Positions 32,909-45,277 of a stretch of 64,000 bases of DNA are shown here, in pieces. A program made the translations under genes and the position numbers. This DNA comes from Moniliella sp. 'wahieum' (lineage: Eukaryota; Basidiomycota; Moniliellomycetes; Moniliellales; Moniliellaceae): contig RSEE01000003.1 of the NCBI GenBank assembly GCA_003971905.1, positions 868,001 to 932,000 on the forward strand. Direction: 5' to 3'. Numbering within the stretch: the stretch's first letter is position 1; the number at the start of each line of letters is the position of its first letter. The notes beneath the pieces were generated by a model. The model saw only the letters and a program-made list of their open reading frames with translations, did not search any database and was not told the DNA's origin.

Positions 32909-33500
32909 GATGAGAATTCGGGCCGTGGCGCGTGGCAGCGTTTGCGCTGCCACAGGCTGAGGCTCAGTCACTCAGCCTCGCCTCAGCGCCAAACATGAAT
33001 CAACCTCATTGATCCTCAAGTCGAGGTAGGCCAATGCGCTGATGTGGTAGCCTGATATAGATGTTCGCCTAGCCTACACGCATGCATATGGGAAGCACGG
33101 CGCCAACCCACCCGTGCGCAGGGGCCATAGCGGTCACATGTCGCAGCGCGGCGGCCGGTGCGAATGGGGCGGCATTCGTCAAGTGCGGATGGTACTTCGG
33201 CTGAGCGCAGCAACGAAGATTGAAATTGATTGAACGTTGAATTGAACGTTTAACGTTCACTGTTCAATTTGAATGTCCAGCGCGTCCAGCTGGCTATGTT
33301 GAAATTGAATTGAAATCAGTGGAATGCAACTACGTGTAGCGATAGCTCGAACTCCCCTGTGGGAGTTTTGCGGACATATATAGAGCAGTCGCTCCCACGC
33401 TCGGAGCGACGCGAATCCAAAGGGAGACGAAGTGGCCAACCCCCGGGGCAATCTTCCAGGTGGTAATGTCGTAATCGGCGTAACCAGCAACCCCGCTGTA

Positions 33501-33535
33501 ACGCGTAACGCGTAACCGGTAACGGGTAACCGGTA
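33501..33535. repeat. Five in-phase heptamers ACGCGTA/ACCGGTA
   Basis: ACGCGTA, ACGCGTA, ACCGGTA, ACGGGTA, ACCGGTA in unbroken 7-base phase. Two different palindromic hexamers share one period. Confidence 0.9.
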
Positions 33536-33802
33536 ACCCAGCCTCGCCCGAACCTTTTCTGTACCCCAGGATTATACTGAGAACATGTCCAGGATTGAAA
33601 GGTTGAACGCGCAGCTGGAGTGTTGCTGTCATGTACGTACGCGGGCCAACAAGTCAATTGCTCATCAGAACTGCTGAACCCCAGACGCTCACGGCGCCAC
33701 AGCGAGCGGGGTTTCCAACACAAAAGAAACTTCCATTGGCACCCCAGTGCTGGCCGCCGCTGTCTATCCCCGCTCCTTCTACTCGACCGCCACCAGCACC
33801 TG

Positions 33803-34781
33803 ATGACCCCGACCTCGACCTCGACCTCGGCGGACGACAGGACACTGCTGGACATTGTGCGCGAAATTTACCCAGCGGTACAACCCTGTCTGCCGCTTGT
33901 CCCGGGCGCACCCCCTATCTGGGACCCCGACGCGCCGCCGGTTGACGAGACGAGTGCCAGAGCCACCACCCTGGATTCGTTGGTCGTCATCGTGCTTCCC
34001 GTGGCCGGCTACACGCTCACGTCGAACCGGGCAAGTGCAGAGGAATACGAGAAGATTGCAGAGATGATGAGTCACCCGATGGTCTATCCCACCCTGCGCG
34101 ACCCGCCCGTACCTTACCTCACTGATCATGCCATGGTCTGGTCCACTCTCGAACGCCGAAAGCAGCTCGCTGCCCTGCGTGCGCTCTCGTCCCGCGCAAC
34201 TCGGTTGATCCGCACCAGTTCCCGGGATACAGCCCGGTCGGCTCAGTTCGGTACAACGACCAGGTGGTAGGTACGGTGACTCTGAGTGGGAGTACCAAAG
34301 GCGCACCCTTTGCCGAACAAACATGGCACATCGGTACGTTTCTCACCTCATTCTTCTCGTTTTTCTGGCTGGGCGTGGTGTTGGGGGCATGGCTAACGGT
34401 GCCGTGGCTGTGTATAGGCTACTCGATCCACCCAGATCACGGAGGAAAGGGAGTCATGCAAGCGGCGCTTCGGGCACAAATGGACCTCTGATTCGCGCGA
34501 TACGTCAAGCATTAGGTCTTCCGCCTCAGCTCCCAGATTCCCCCTCGCATCCACGCCCGCTATTTTGCGGAGCAACAATGGAGCATAACCAAGCCAGTCG
34601 ACGGGTCATGCTCCTTGCCGGTCTCACCCCCATGCGTACGACAAGAGATCCTGATGGTCGGACGTATGGGGCACGCGCAACTGACCTCCCAAGCGGAGAG
34701 AATAAGGTGGTAATGGGTCTTCTGCCCCCCGAGGTTGTCGGTCAGCCCATACGGGATGTGGAGTTCGAATCGCTCACCTAG
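33803..34781 (+). CDS. GNAT-family N-acetyltransferase (RimJ/RimL-like)
   Basis: Predicted acetyl-CoA-dependent acetyltransferase; the substrate is unknown. The start is the ATG at 33803 (MTPTSTSTSADDRTLLDIVR). The middle contains NRASAEEYEKIAEMMSHPMV and PPVPYLTDHAMVW, then the core strand and acetyl-CoA loop VVGTVTLSGS...WHIGYSIHPDHGGKGVMQAA. The latter is formed by splicing an 84-base intron at 34334-34417 (GTACGT...TATAG). The family's C-terminal signature follows as MEHNQASRRVMLLAGLTPMR, and the stop is at 34781. Frameshifts occur near 34220 and 34485. The length (about 295 residues) is slightly long for the family because of an N-terminal extension. Confidence 0.8.
34334..34417 (+). other. 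Intron in the GNAT gene
   Basis: GTACGT...TGTATAG, 84 bases. Its removal creates the uninterrupted acetyl-CoA-binding segment HIGYSIHPDHGGKG. Confidence 0.8.
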
Positions 34782-35248
34782 GCATCGATGGGACCTTGTA
34801 GTCTCCATCGATCTTGCTCCTGTGATCTGGGACTATCTATTTCGACATGATGCGGGTGCGTGGTGCATGGTGCATGGTGCATGGCGCTTGCTTTGAAAGG
34901 CACAGCATGAGCGATAAGCAATGGCTCTAAAACGAAGAAAAAATGTGCACAAAATCGACCGAGACAACATGATACAGGTTATGCACTGAGGGACGGCTCT
35001 TCAAAGGCAACAAAAGGTGCAAAGCAAGGCACCAACAGACGGCACAAGAGAGATGCGAAAGAGAGAGATAGCAAAAGGGATTAAGTGGGTTTCCAAAAGG
35101 GGCAAGCCGAAGAAAGGAAGCCGAAGAGGGCAAGTCGAATCAAGGAAGTCGAATAAAGTTGAACAAAGGAAGTCGAACAAAAAAGGCGTGGGAGGAAAGT
35201 ACTGAGATGGGGCGAGAAAATAGGTGGCTTTGCATAGAAGTTTCCGAC
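34782..35248. other. Space between the GNAT and KRE6 3' ends
   Basis: Shared 3' region of two convergent genes. It contains CATGGTG repeats near 34860-34880 and an imperfect GGAAGTCGAA repeat (35116-35190). Confidence 0.5.
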
Positions 35249-38200
35249 TCAACTGGACCCGCTCCCGGAAGACGACGAAGAGTCGGTGGAGGAAGAGGAG
35301 GAGCAACCGGTCAATTTGTTGCGAGGCCAAGGTTTGTTGAATGCTATGGGACCACAACAGTGAGGTTAGTAGCGCAGGGGCGGGGCGAATGAAGGCAATA
35401 GAAGAGTAACACACTAGTAATGTTGGGGTTGTTGTACAGGTCGGCGTGGCGCTCAATGTAAGCCGCGGTCGGATGGTCTGGCGGATCACAGGAAACACGG
35501 TTCGGTTGCCCATGTGGCTGGTACACACGCACGTAGTCAAAACGCATTTGAGCGGGGAAGACAACCTTGTCCTGGGAGGTCCAGTCGATCCATTGGAATC
35601 CAGAGGAGATGCTACACAATAAGGTACCCAATCAGTCAGTCAGTCAGAATACAAACAAATGGATGGACAAGATACGCACCCCAAGTTAAGTACGATCGAC
35701 ATGGGCTCGGTAGGAATTAAGCGTTGGCCAATGTCCATGGCTCCCTGGGGCCCGAGGGCGTCGCCATTGAGGCGCCAAGAAGGCTGACCGTCGTTCCACC
35801 ATTGAACATACCCATTGCCATTGCCGTCCCAATCGGGCGAGTACTCCAACCCATACCGGATATTGGCCGCCCGTCTCTTCAAAGTTATCGTCCGACACCC
35901 GAGTCACAACCGACGCTGACATTTGCAGTGGGCCCCGTGGTAGCTGTTGATCTCACTGGCGGTGCTGTTGTAGATCACGGTTTGTTGCGACGTATTTCCA
36001 GCATAGTAGTTCTCTGAAAAGGGGGCCACCTGGAGCGATTGAGACGCATAGGTGTGCTTGTTCTGCACTTGCACCTCAAAGACATCAATCTCACTGGCGC
36101 CTCTGCCGACATTGTTGGAGGGCCCAGGGTGGTCTTCGCCATCACAGGTGCAAGCGGGGCTACGCATACCAGGCAGTTTACTGATCTTGCCCTTGGCTGC
36201 ATACGGAGCCGTCGAGTGGAGCGCGCCTTGGGGGCCAGTGCCATTGACAAAGTGTTGACCTTTCAGAATGCCCGTGTCACATTGGTCGTAATTGTATGGC
36301 CACAGTCCATCGGTGGTACCCCGGTAGCCTGGGCGGCCCAGATTGCCCATCAGCCAGGCCGCGGGCCAGTAGCCCTTGCGAGCCGGCCCACCAGGAAGGA
36401 GCGTGCTAAACTCAATGTAGCCGCCTTGAAAGCAAAACTTGTTCCAGCTCTGAAGCATACCCGATTGGAAGTTGAGGTTGTGTGTTGCTTTTTGGGTCAG
36501 GGATAGAACCAAAGAACCTCCCGTCGTGTTAACTGCCTCGGGCGAGTACCACTCATAGTCGCCCGTCGCACCGTACCAAATGTTGGCTGCCTCCCAAAAA
36601 GGCTATACCCCGGCAGAGTCAGTGGAGTTCAGAAGAGAAAAAAAGTAGGAAGCAGGACTCACGTCATCACCAGGGTAGAAGGTGCGACCTTCAACGTTAA
36701 ACTCGTCGCTGAATACAAGATCGAACCGATCTCCCGCATCGTTCTTCCATTGCATAGCACTCTGCGGAGTATCCGAGTCGACCAATGCGCGCAAGGTACC
36801 AAGGAGGGGAACCTGTCCCGTCGCGTTCGTCCCCCCACCCCGAGACCATACTTGCCCCAATCCTTGTGTTTGGACAAGACCTGGTCAATGATGGGATAAC
36901 CTGCAAACAGCAAGCACAGCGCAACAACAATAAAAACCATTGTCCCAACGTTAAGCAACCCCTCCATTGAGATGCCGTGGTTCCGGTCCGTCTTCTTTTC
37001 CACTGTGTGCAAGTAATCATCCGGATCGTTATCAATGTCTCTCGGTACGAGGCTGGAGTGGACAGATGCCTTGGCAGCCGCCGATTTCTCCGTCTTGGGT
37101 TGTGTCGTGTTGCTGTACCAATCGTTCTGGTTGGGGTGCTTACGCGCCTCCACCAACGTGGTCTGGGACACTTGCGGCTCCATCGGTGTCGGGCCAGCCT
37201 GCCCGGAGCTTGCCAGAGGCTGTGCACCTGTTCTGACTCCGGCCCTTCCACCTGCGCCAATCAAGGATGCCCCGGATGCCGCTTGCAGACGCCGCTCCAT
37301 CGCTTGGGGGTCGTGATCCCACCACGTCGGGGATGCTGACATTGGAACCATAGGCTTTGTGACTCGGGCGCCATTGAGCCCCGGTACGGGAGAATGGGGC
37401 AGCAGACCCATTGAAGCGGGTGGGAGGGGGTTTGCGCTGCACGGCTTTCTTGGGGCTTGGCGAGCGATTGGCAGCGGACATGGGAATGTCGCTGTAGTGC
37501 TGCGAGGACAGGTGGGGCAGACATGTCGACCGAGCTAAAGCCCCGGGTGTGACCTTTCCTCTCGGGAGAAGGAAGAAGTGGGCGCTCGGACGAATCGCGC
37601 TCACTGCGCTCGGGGAAGAAAGCAGAGGACGCTCCGGGGATGAAAGCAAAGGGCGATCGGGCGAGTAGCCCTGGTTGCGCACAGGCGAATAGTGGCGAGG
37701 CGGAGTACGAGGTGCCTGATAGGGATTTGAACTGATCGCCCCGGGTAGTGGAGCCACAGGAACGAACGGATTAGCAGTTCCAGGGGGGGCTGGCTTGGGT
37801 GCTTGCACTGTTTCTTGAACCACGCCCACATATCCCCGGTTGGAGTTGGGATCGTGCGCGTAGGCGAGGAAGGGGTGGGGCGGATCGGGACTGGACGGCG
37901 CACGGGAGAAGAGGGGCGGGGAAGCAGAGCATGGGTGCGCGAAGATGTGGCCACGGGAGGAGCAATACGGGCAGAAGACCGGCTGGCAGCCGAGACGGGT
38001 GCCGGAGGCGGAGCAATGCGTGCGCCCGGAACCGCACCCGAACGCTTCCGGTCGGGGGAATGGGAAGAGCGCGACGAGGCTGGATTGAGGTGTGGGCGGG
38101 GCGTGGACAAGACGCGCACAGGTTCAGGTGGGGGTTGGCGGCCGCGAGGACGGGGAGGTGAGTATCCCATGGGTGGGGCCACCGACGACACATCGCTCCT

Positions 38201-38287
38201 GGTGGGGAGGACTGTGGATGCGGCGCTCGAGGGGGCGGGCGAGGGTGGGCGCACGGCCGGTGGGGGCCTGTGTGTGTTGCTCGGCAT
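35249..38287 (-). CDS. KRE6/SKN1: KRE6/SKN1-family beta-1,6-glucan synthesis protein (GH16-like)
   Basis: Type II membrane glycoprotein of the secretory pathway required for beta-1,6-glucan in the cell wall. The start is at 38287 (MPSNTHRPPPAVRPP), followed by a long Pro/Ser-rich cytosolic tail. A membrane segment (EGLLNVGTMVFIVVALCLLF, about 36965-36900) precedes the lumenal domain: DRFDLVFSDEFNVEGRTFYP, PFWEAANIWYGATGDYEWYS, FQGGYIEFSTLLPGG, WPAAWLMGNLGRPGYRGTTD, the catalytic-type GASEIDVFEVQ, GLEYSPDWDGNGNGYVQWW and FDYVRVYQP. It ends with a Ser-rich tail at the stop at 35249. Introns at 36603-36662, 35612-35679 and 35344-35414 join well. Several one-base shifts occur (near 37810, 36830, 35915 and others). 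The length, about 930 residues, is normal to slightly long. Confidence 0.93.
35344..35414 (-). other. KRE6 intron 3
   Basis: GTGTGT...CATAG, 71 bases. It joins NNPNIT to the C-terminal FNKPWPRNKLTGC and its Ser-rich end. Confidence 0.65.
35612..35679 (-). other. KRE6 intron 2
   Basis: GTGCGT...TGTAG, 68 bases. It joins SIVLNLG to ISSGFQWIDW, a conserved KRE6 block. Confidence 0.8.
36603..36662 (-). other. KRE6 intron 1
   Basis: GTGAGT...TATAG, 60 bases. It joins FYPGDD to PFWEAANIWYG, a conserved KRE6 block. Confidence 0.85.
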
Positions 38288-38976
38288 GGCGATGGCGGCG
38301 ACCAAGAGCGTGCACGGGAGGGGTGGTGGTGGTGGCGGGGAGGGCACGGGGCCTGGAGCTTCATTCAGCCTGGAGCCTGAAGCCGGAAGCCGATCCTTAC
38401 GTGCGGAGCGCACCACCGAGCGAGCTGGCGAGCACCGGTGGGCTGCGCCTCGTAGAAAATACACGAGCACCCCTCGCACTGGAGCAGCGTCCGCTCCGCC
38501 ACCCCGTGCTGCAAGTGGAACTAGCTCGCATGCATGCATCATGCGTCACGCATCACACGTCACGCTTCTTGCCGCCGCCCCAAGCAAGGCTCGGGGGCTG
38601 TATCTCGCCGAGTCGGATCGCCTCGCTGCCTTTTTCGACCCCTCGGAGTTACAGGTTGCCATCCCACGCGTTGGACTTGGACAGCGTTGCAACCTCTGTG
38701 ACCCATGTGACCCTGCTCGCTGGTCGATGATCTGCATATCAATCTACACCCACCAACCACCGCCACCACTGTCACATGTCAGGCTTGCCACGGCACATGC
38801 GCGCCAATCGGGCAAGCGGTACGCACTTCTATCGATTGTACTGAGTCCCGAGGCAGACAGCTTCCTCCGCACCTAACCAGCAGCGGAGTGATCTCTCGCG
38901 CGTTCTAAAAGAAGAGCCGGCCAGGACGCTCCTACTATACAGACCAAAACTCATGGATGCGTATGGCATGGCGTTC
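38288..38976. other. Intergenic: KRE6 promoter and HAS1 3' region
   Basis: No gene seen. GC-rich upstream of KRE6, with a short ATGCATGCAT palindrome at 38530 and CACGTC/CACATGTC motifs nearby. Confidence 0.45.
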
Positions 38977-40690
38977 TCAGCGACTCCACTGGCCCTTGAC
39001 GCCGGAAGCCGGCTTGGGCTTGTAGTGTCCCGCCTTCTTGTCCGGCCCCTTATATCCCTGCGCCGAGCCACCCTAGCCCGTTTGGCCTCTTGCGCCTCCT
39101 CTTCTTCCTCGGCGTCAGCATCAGCATTGCCCTCGCTCTTGCGCTTGGGGGGACCCTTGAGCGCCGCACCAACAGAAATGTTGACTTTGGGTGGCACCTT
39201 GAACCCAAATGCCCGCCCTACCTTGGCAAGGTCGAGCTGGTGCACGTCAAAGATGCGCTTGAGCGAGTAGGAGGCATACGCGGACAGGTAGGCTCGGTAG
39301 CCCTCCTTGGCGCTCTCGTGCAAAAAGTAGTTCTTGGAAATAAGTTTCTCCAGTTGGCCTTGGACGTTGGCAATCTTGTTGGGTGGGAAGGTGTACTCGT
39401 TAAGCGGCACCTTGGCCAGCTTGAGGAAACGGAGGAAGCCCAGCTCCGATGGAAGAAGGAACAGAGGGATTTGCCGGCCTTACCCGCACGTGCCGTACGT
39501 CCGACGCGATGAATGTAGTCGCGCGGATCGTCAGGAGGATCGAACTGAATGATCCAATCGACCTTGGGGATATCGAGCCCCCGCGCTGCTACGTCTGTAC
39601 ACAGCAAAATGCCTTCGGGAGCATTGCAAAACTCGAAAAAGGTGTTGGTCCGCTTCTGCTGTTTCTGCTTGCCGTGCAGATCAAGCACAGGCACGTCAAT
39701 GTAATTGAGCAGCTCGGCGTGGTACTTGACGCTGTTGCAAGACGACATGAAACAATAGCTTCTTTCCCTTGTTCTTTTTCAAAAACGTAAAGAGCAGCAG
39801 GAAACGCTTGTCGCTATCGCATACCACGTAACCCTGCTCCAGGCCCGTCACGGTTGAAGCCAACTTGTCGGCGTGGACATTGATGTACAGCGGGCCAGGA
39901 CGCAGCGAAATGCGAGCCAAGTCCTGCACTTTGGTTGTCTGGGTCGCCGAAAAGAGCATCGTCTGCCGGTTTTCTGAGGCAAGACGGAGAAGGGCGTCAG
40001 TTTCAAGTGGGGATTGAACGTGTAAGGAGGAGAGTAACGTACCACTGGGAAGCAGATTGATAATCTGACGCATTTCGTCCTCAAACCCAATCTCGAGAAT
40101 GCGGTCGGCCTCGTCAATAACAAGTGCCTTGAGGTTGGACACGACGAAGCCCTTGGTATTCCTCAAATGATCCAGCAACCGCCCGGGGGTTGCAATGATC
40201 AGGTTGAGACCTTTTGTAACTTATCGGCCTCCTGTTTTCGGTTCGCACCGCCCATGATGATCCCAAACGTTTGGCTTAGGCCCCGCGGCCCATAATCTCC
40301 TTGGCCACACCAAAAATTTGCAGCGCCAGCTCACGGGTTGGCGAGAGGATGATGGCGCCCGTCCCATTACGGGGCTTGAACTTGAGCCGGTGCAACAGCT
40401 CAATGGCGGGAACAAGAAAGGCAAGTGTCTTTCCCACTGCCAGTCTGCGCTGCTCCCAATACGTCCCGCCCAGCCAGAAGCGGAGGGATGCAGCGCGATT
40501 GCACTTCCGTCATGGTCTTGAAACCCATCGCGTCCAACCCCTTGGCCGTGGCAGGCGTCAAATCGAGCGTGGAAAATGGAGGTCGCTCCTCGGAGGACTT
40601 TTCCCCCGTACTAGAGCTGCCCTGTTGACGTTCGTCCTCGGCAACATCGGCGGCCAGCTGGGCGGCCAATTGCTTCTCAGCGCTGTCCAT
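38977..40690 (-). CDS. HAS1: DEAD-box ATP-dependent RNA helicase HAS1 (DDX18 orthologue)
   Basis: Nucleolar helicase for 40S and 60S ribosome assembly. The start is at 40690 ([20 protein letters not shown]). Motifs in order: Q region [20 protein letters not shown], motif [31 protein letters not shown] in [23 protein letters not shown] in [31 protein letters not shown]. The HAS1-specific C-terminus is [40 protein letters not shown] and [21 protein letters not shown] 69-base intron at 39974-40042 (GTACGT...CTCAG) joins NLLPS to ENRQT. Frameshifts interrupt motif I, the region before motif Ib, the segment after LLFTFLKKN, the stretch near FFHRS and the tail. The corrected tail ends [16 protein letters not shown] at the stop at 38977. 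Confidence 0.95.
39974..40042 (-). other. Intron in HAS1
   Basis: GTACGT...CCTCAG, 69 bases. Its removal gives the unbroken [18 protein letters not shown] block. Confidence 0.85.
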
Positions 40691-42362
40691 CTTGTTGCTG
40701 GTGGTGGGTGCAACGTCACGCTGGAGACTTGGTCCAGCTAAAGAAAATTAAAAGGGCTGGTCTCAGGTGCATTTTTTTGCACCGATGCACCACGAGAAAG
40801 GCTGAGCGCTGGCACATGACGGGTCACGTGCCACACTTGTCATGCCACATGTCACGTGTCACGATGGCGTAGCCAGCCGAACTTGAAGTTTCAAATATCC
40901 CACTATCGGCGCCATATCGGCTGGCGCTGGTCTTTACTATCTTCGCTACTGCACTTTTTTGCGGCTATATACATGCACCTGCTTCTATAACTAGGGGTGG
41001 TCCTCCGCACGAGTACTTGTACGCTGTCCACTAGTCACTAATGTTGGAGTGTGGTGGCATGTGGCACTTGATCAGCCATGTCGCTGTTGGCAAGCGGAAC
41101 TATCTACAGAGTTCATCCACGACTCTCGCCCGCTCTGGATTGGTTACCGTCGCGCCTCGTTCCCCTCCTTCCTCTTCTCCCTGTTGCATTCGAGGTCGAA
41201 CTAACGTGAGTAGCTTACGAGAAACAGTGCATTCGTCTTTAGCTGGTAAGGTAGCTACTTCTCAGTTGATGGACAACCGCGGTTCTGGGCTCTCTTCATT
41301 GGTGTGACCGATTTATCGCGCTCACCCATTGATCTCTCTCCAGTCTAGAGCTTCCCCCTATAGCCCTCATTCTTTCAACTAGTAGCTGGTACTGCGTCTG
41401 CTGTTGGCCTCGGAAACACATCCAAACGGACTCTGCAGCGGTGGCAGAGGAGAAGGGTGTGTATACTATAGCGTTTGACATATATATATGGCGTCTCTCT
41501 TCTCGGAGACAAAGGGCACGCCAGGGAAAACACCCTATAGGCGAAAATGAAGAAGCCATCAGTAGCATGATGTGGCGCTGTTCCCGGGCGACTCCGGAAA
41601 CTTGCATCGCATAGGAAGAAGGGGTAAGTCCGTGGGACTCCTTGCTGAAAGAGACAGAGTGTGGCACCCACTTTGAAGCATGTGTGGGCGTATATAGCTG
41701 TGGAGGGAGTAGTGTTCCATTGCACAATATAGTATTTGGCACCAAACGGAAGACGGATCGGAGAGAAACGAGACGGAGAATACGTGTGGTGTAGTAGGTA
41801 AGGTTCATGCGGGAGATACTTGAAGGCCACACTGGAGACTACAGGGACTGTCGGCGTCACGAAGATGTTATGCATTATGGGGGGTGGCGCGGGACACTTC
41901 TCTCATGGCTCTCGGCGGGCGAGGTTGAGGCGAGTGCCACTGGAAATGCCACGTATTTCCCAAAAGTGCCCTGATTCATGAGCAGAGTTTGCCTTCAAGT
42001 TGGGAGCCTTGCTATGTGCACTCCGGTGAACGTTAAAGGAGGGACTGGAAGAACTGAGGGATGGGTGGGCTTGCTCCACTTCGGTCTGGCAAATCACAGG
42101 CATCACGGTTTTTTCACATGCCCACATAGCGCGTCCACACAAAGATGGCGTGCGTGACAGAGCACACAGTGTAGTGTTCGCGAGTAAGTACTAAGTCAAC
42201 ATTGGAAGGATACTAGGAAGATCAGGCCGGTTAGATACCGGTCAGGCAAGATTGGTCCAGACCGTAGAGTACTGTGCGTCCCTTCCCCAATTTAGTGGCG
42301 ATCACAAGTAGAGATCTCTTGGTCCAGAGGGGTAAGCCGCAGGCTCTGATCTTTTCTGTCTA

Positions 42363-42386
42363 AGATCTAATGAGATCTGAGATCTG
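42363..42386. repeat. AGATCT heptamers
   Basis: AGATCTA, a 3-base gap, then AGATCTG twice in tandem (42373-42386). Confidence 0.85.
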
Positions 42387-43314
42387 AGAGCACTTCAATA
42401 TTCAATGCAGCCACTTTTAACCACCACAATCATTCAAAGAACATCACAATGTGGGGAGATGCAGTTTTAACGTCAGATTTTGCAGATTCGGCTGTGCTCT
42501 AGCAAGCGCCGATTACATGTTACAAAGAGGACGATCATCAATCATCCCCCACACAGTATCACGGGGAGCACCCAAGGTCCGTTTTTTCGCCTCCGTCATA
42601 TGAAGAAGACTAGTAATATATGCAAGCTGCAGACACCACAGAACCCATAAAACTGTTAAGAATATGTCGGTGCCAATGCCGGACCGTAGCCTGATGGTGG
42701 TCCCCCCGTGGAGTTTATAGGAGGAGTATCTCAGCGAACAAAGGTCCGAACTGCGACAGTTACGTATACTTTAACTGGGTTTGGTGGTGAATCCGAGCGG
42801 GAATACGAAAAGAGAGGTCAAAAAAGAGGACTCGGACTATGGACTCCGCCAGGGGCTCGCGCGCTCATGATCACCTCCCGGTCCGTCTTGGGGGAACAGT
42901 TTGTACAGTGTGGCGGAAAAGACCTTGTTGTGGCGATGGCTCTCAGATCTCATCGTCATTCACATGCCCACTTTTTCACACGACCTTTTTGTTTGGAAAT
43001 GAGAGAATGGCGTGAGCCAAGAGAGAGGGTGTTGATATCTGTGTGTGCTGTTGGCGACGGAACGTCATTAAGATAATTGACATCCTGATCAGTGGGAGGG
43101 CGAAAGCTGACAGCAGACGCCGGATGAGCGACCCTAGTTTAGCAGAGTGAGCGATGGGCATCTTCGTCCCGGCGCTGTGGAGATTTTGCAGTAGATATGG
43201 TGCAGCTCTCCTCGTTTCGATCTTCTCAGACACCTCATTCATTGCCCGTAGTCGACGATAGAGAGGTGCGGTGTTGTACCTTCGCGGGGTAGTAACCACG
43301 CACAATGTATTATC

Positions 43315-43351
43315 AGGCCTCAGAGGCCTCAGATCTCAGATCTCAGAGCTT
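43315..43351. repeat. In-phase heptamers AGGCCTC/AGATCTC/AGAGCTT
   Basis: AGGCCTC at 43315, then AGGCCTC, AGATCTC, AGATCTC and AGAGCTT in unbroken 7-base phase from 43324. The first four units carry perfect palindromic hexamers. Confidence 0.88.
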
Positions 43352-43474
43352 CACTTCCATGTTTTGTTCTCCGCGAGAGGCTGTTTTGTCAACGCTGGCA
43401 GAGCACATGTCAGCCGCTCAACAGCCCACCAGGTTCATATACCAACTGCGTTGATGGTATGTGCCATGTGCATG

Positions 43475-43516
43475 ATGCATGATGCATGAACGTTGAACGT
43501 TGAACGTTCAAGTTGG
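43475..43516. repeat. Six in-phase heptamers ATGCATG/AACGTTG
   Basis: ATGCATG, ATGCATG, AACGTTG, AACGTTG, AACGTTC, AAGTTGG: a composite run that switches palindrome without losing the 7-base phase. Confidence 0.9.
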
Positions 43517-44915
43517 ACATCGACCGCATGCAGAAGACGCCCAAAACGGGGGGGGTGCCAAGGTTGATTGGATTCTAGGGGTGGGTGGGGGTAGGGAAGT
43601 CGGAAGGGTCAAATCTGAAAGCACGACTGTACAGCGGCGCCCCTCTCCACAGCCTTCCCCAGCTCGAAGGCTCAAACGTTCAAAAACGTCAAGCATCAAG
43701 TGCGTGGCCTGTTTCATGATGCATGATGGCATCATGATCGACATGATTGTGTGCGTTCCAGTGCGATGATGATCGATGATCAATGATAGGTTGGCGGACG
43801 GCGGCACAATCGACCACTATGCACTATTGCAAGTTGCCGTTTTTGCCTCCTCCTTGGTCTTGTGTCAGACAGGCACGCAAGCTTGAAGCTTGAGGCTTGA
43901 CTCCCCTAGTGCTGGGCATCGATTTGCCAAGAAAACGCGTGTACACTGCTCAGATGCCAGGCGTAGCCATGTGATGCATGTGACCTGTAACCCGGGTGCA
44001 CGTGACCAGCACCTCCAAGTACCTGCCCCCCCCCCTTTGACATTTGTGCAAATACGCTGCTGGCTCCTGTGTGGGTGGGGCTGTGGGATGTGGGCGCTCA
44101 GAATGTGAGGTCATTGACATTGACATGTTGGCATCATCCGCCATCTACCGGCCCTACTCCCTTCCTGTGATTGTCATGCCATCTAGTCAACAGCCTCTAA
44201 TGCAGCATTTTCACAATATTCCGCTCTGGCGCAAATCATGCGTTTTGCCATTGGTGACTAGGGTTTACAGTCTTGGCAAACGACGAGCTTACAGGTGGCA
44301 TCTTGGCGCAAGGCATCTCGGCAAAGTGTTTGTGTGCGTCTGAAAAAGTCGGTGGACGGCGCTCTGCGGCAGTCTTCCTCTTCCCTCCTTCCTACCCCAC
44401 ATGCTCCTCTCGGTTCCGGTGTGTGATAGATGGCGTTCGCTCCGTAGCTGTTGTGATCGATGATCGGAACGATGATCGATGCGACGATCTTTTCAGCTCC
44501 GAACGGGGGGGCGCAATTTGGGCAGGCACGCGGGCAGGATGTAGCTGCGAGATGCCCTGGGATGCTGTACTGGGATGTCTGCCGACCCATTTTTGTCGAT
44601 GAAGGTAGTCAACATTGAGTTCAACCTAGTCAGCACAGGCAGTTGCTAGTCAGATCCCAGATCCATTAATTGCCGTATATGGCCAGAGGTAACCAGGGTA
44701 CTAAGTACTAACCGGACTATAACTGCGGGAAGTAGAAGGCCGGTAACCGGGACACGGGATCCGCGTGTGCCGATGAGGTCGATGATCGATGTCGACGGGT
44801 CTTAAGCAGGTCGAACGAGGGTGCGTGCAGATCCTTAATGACAGGTGACATATGCGACAATCCAGGCCGTTTGAGGGGGGTTGGGGTGGCACTCTCAATG
44901 TGGTAATCGATAAAT

Positions 44916-44920
44916 GATCA
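44916..44920. repeat. Target-site duplication GATCA (left)
   Basis: Directly before the LTR and repeated exactly at 46306-46310. Confidence 0.9.
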
Positions 44921-45158
44921 TGTTGACTGTGATCCTCTGGCTCCCAGTCGGTAGACCAGGTTCGCCTCGGTTCCATCGGCTTCCACGCTGACGTCCCTGC
45001 GTGTCACTGTCCCTGTGCCCTGCACTCTCTCCTGTGTGACTCACTGTCCCTGTGCCTAGTCCAGCCTCCTATATAGTGCTCTGTACCCAGACCCAACTCT
45101 GGCTCCAATCCATCACCTTCTCCTCATCCTTCTGCCCGTCCGGCTCCCTAGGCCAACA
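44921..45158 (+). repeat. LTR of copy 2 (left)
   Basis: 238 bp, TGTTGAC...GGCCAACA, with a TATATAG box. Two bases are missing relative to the right LTR just after the TATA box. Confidence 0.9.
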
Positions 45159-45277
45159 GAGCTACAATCTGATCCCCCCGGAAGGGGAGCGCTCTTCAAG
45201 CAAGCCCACCCCCAAGCCTACAAGCCCAAGCTAAGCGCCGCCAAGCCCACAAGACACACCTCCTCCCGCCCAACAAC

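Larger units (their letters stand above)
31735..33802. other. Gene-free interval dense in palindromic heptamer repeats
   Basis: No credible gene. It contains TCATTAA/TCATTCA units (32276-32305), ACATGTC x3 (32721-32741), CAAGGCAAGG repeats near 32760, CTCAAGTTGAG inverted repeats (32836-32865), TTCAAGC x3 (32881-32908) and a five-unit ACGCGTA/ACCGGTA run (33501-33535). The last 200 bases presumably hold the acetyltransferase promoter. Confidence 0.5.
40691..44920. other. 4.2-kb gene-free interval
   Basis: No coding region can be supported. It contains several palindromic heptamer runs (42363-42386, 43324-43351, 43475-43516) and CACGTG/CACATGT motifs at 40815-40860. TATATATA lies near 41480, and ATCGATGATC motifs near 43765 and 44455. 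The first 200 bases upstream of HAS1 probably hold its promoter. Confidence 0.45.
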
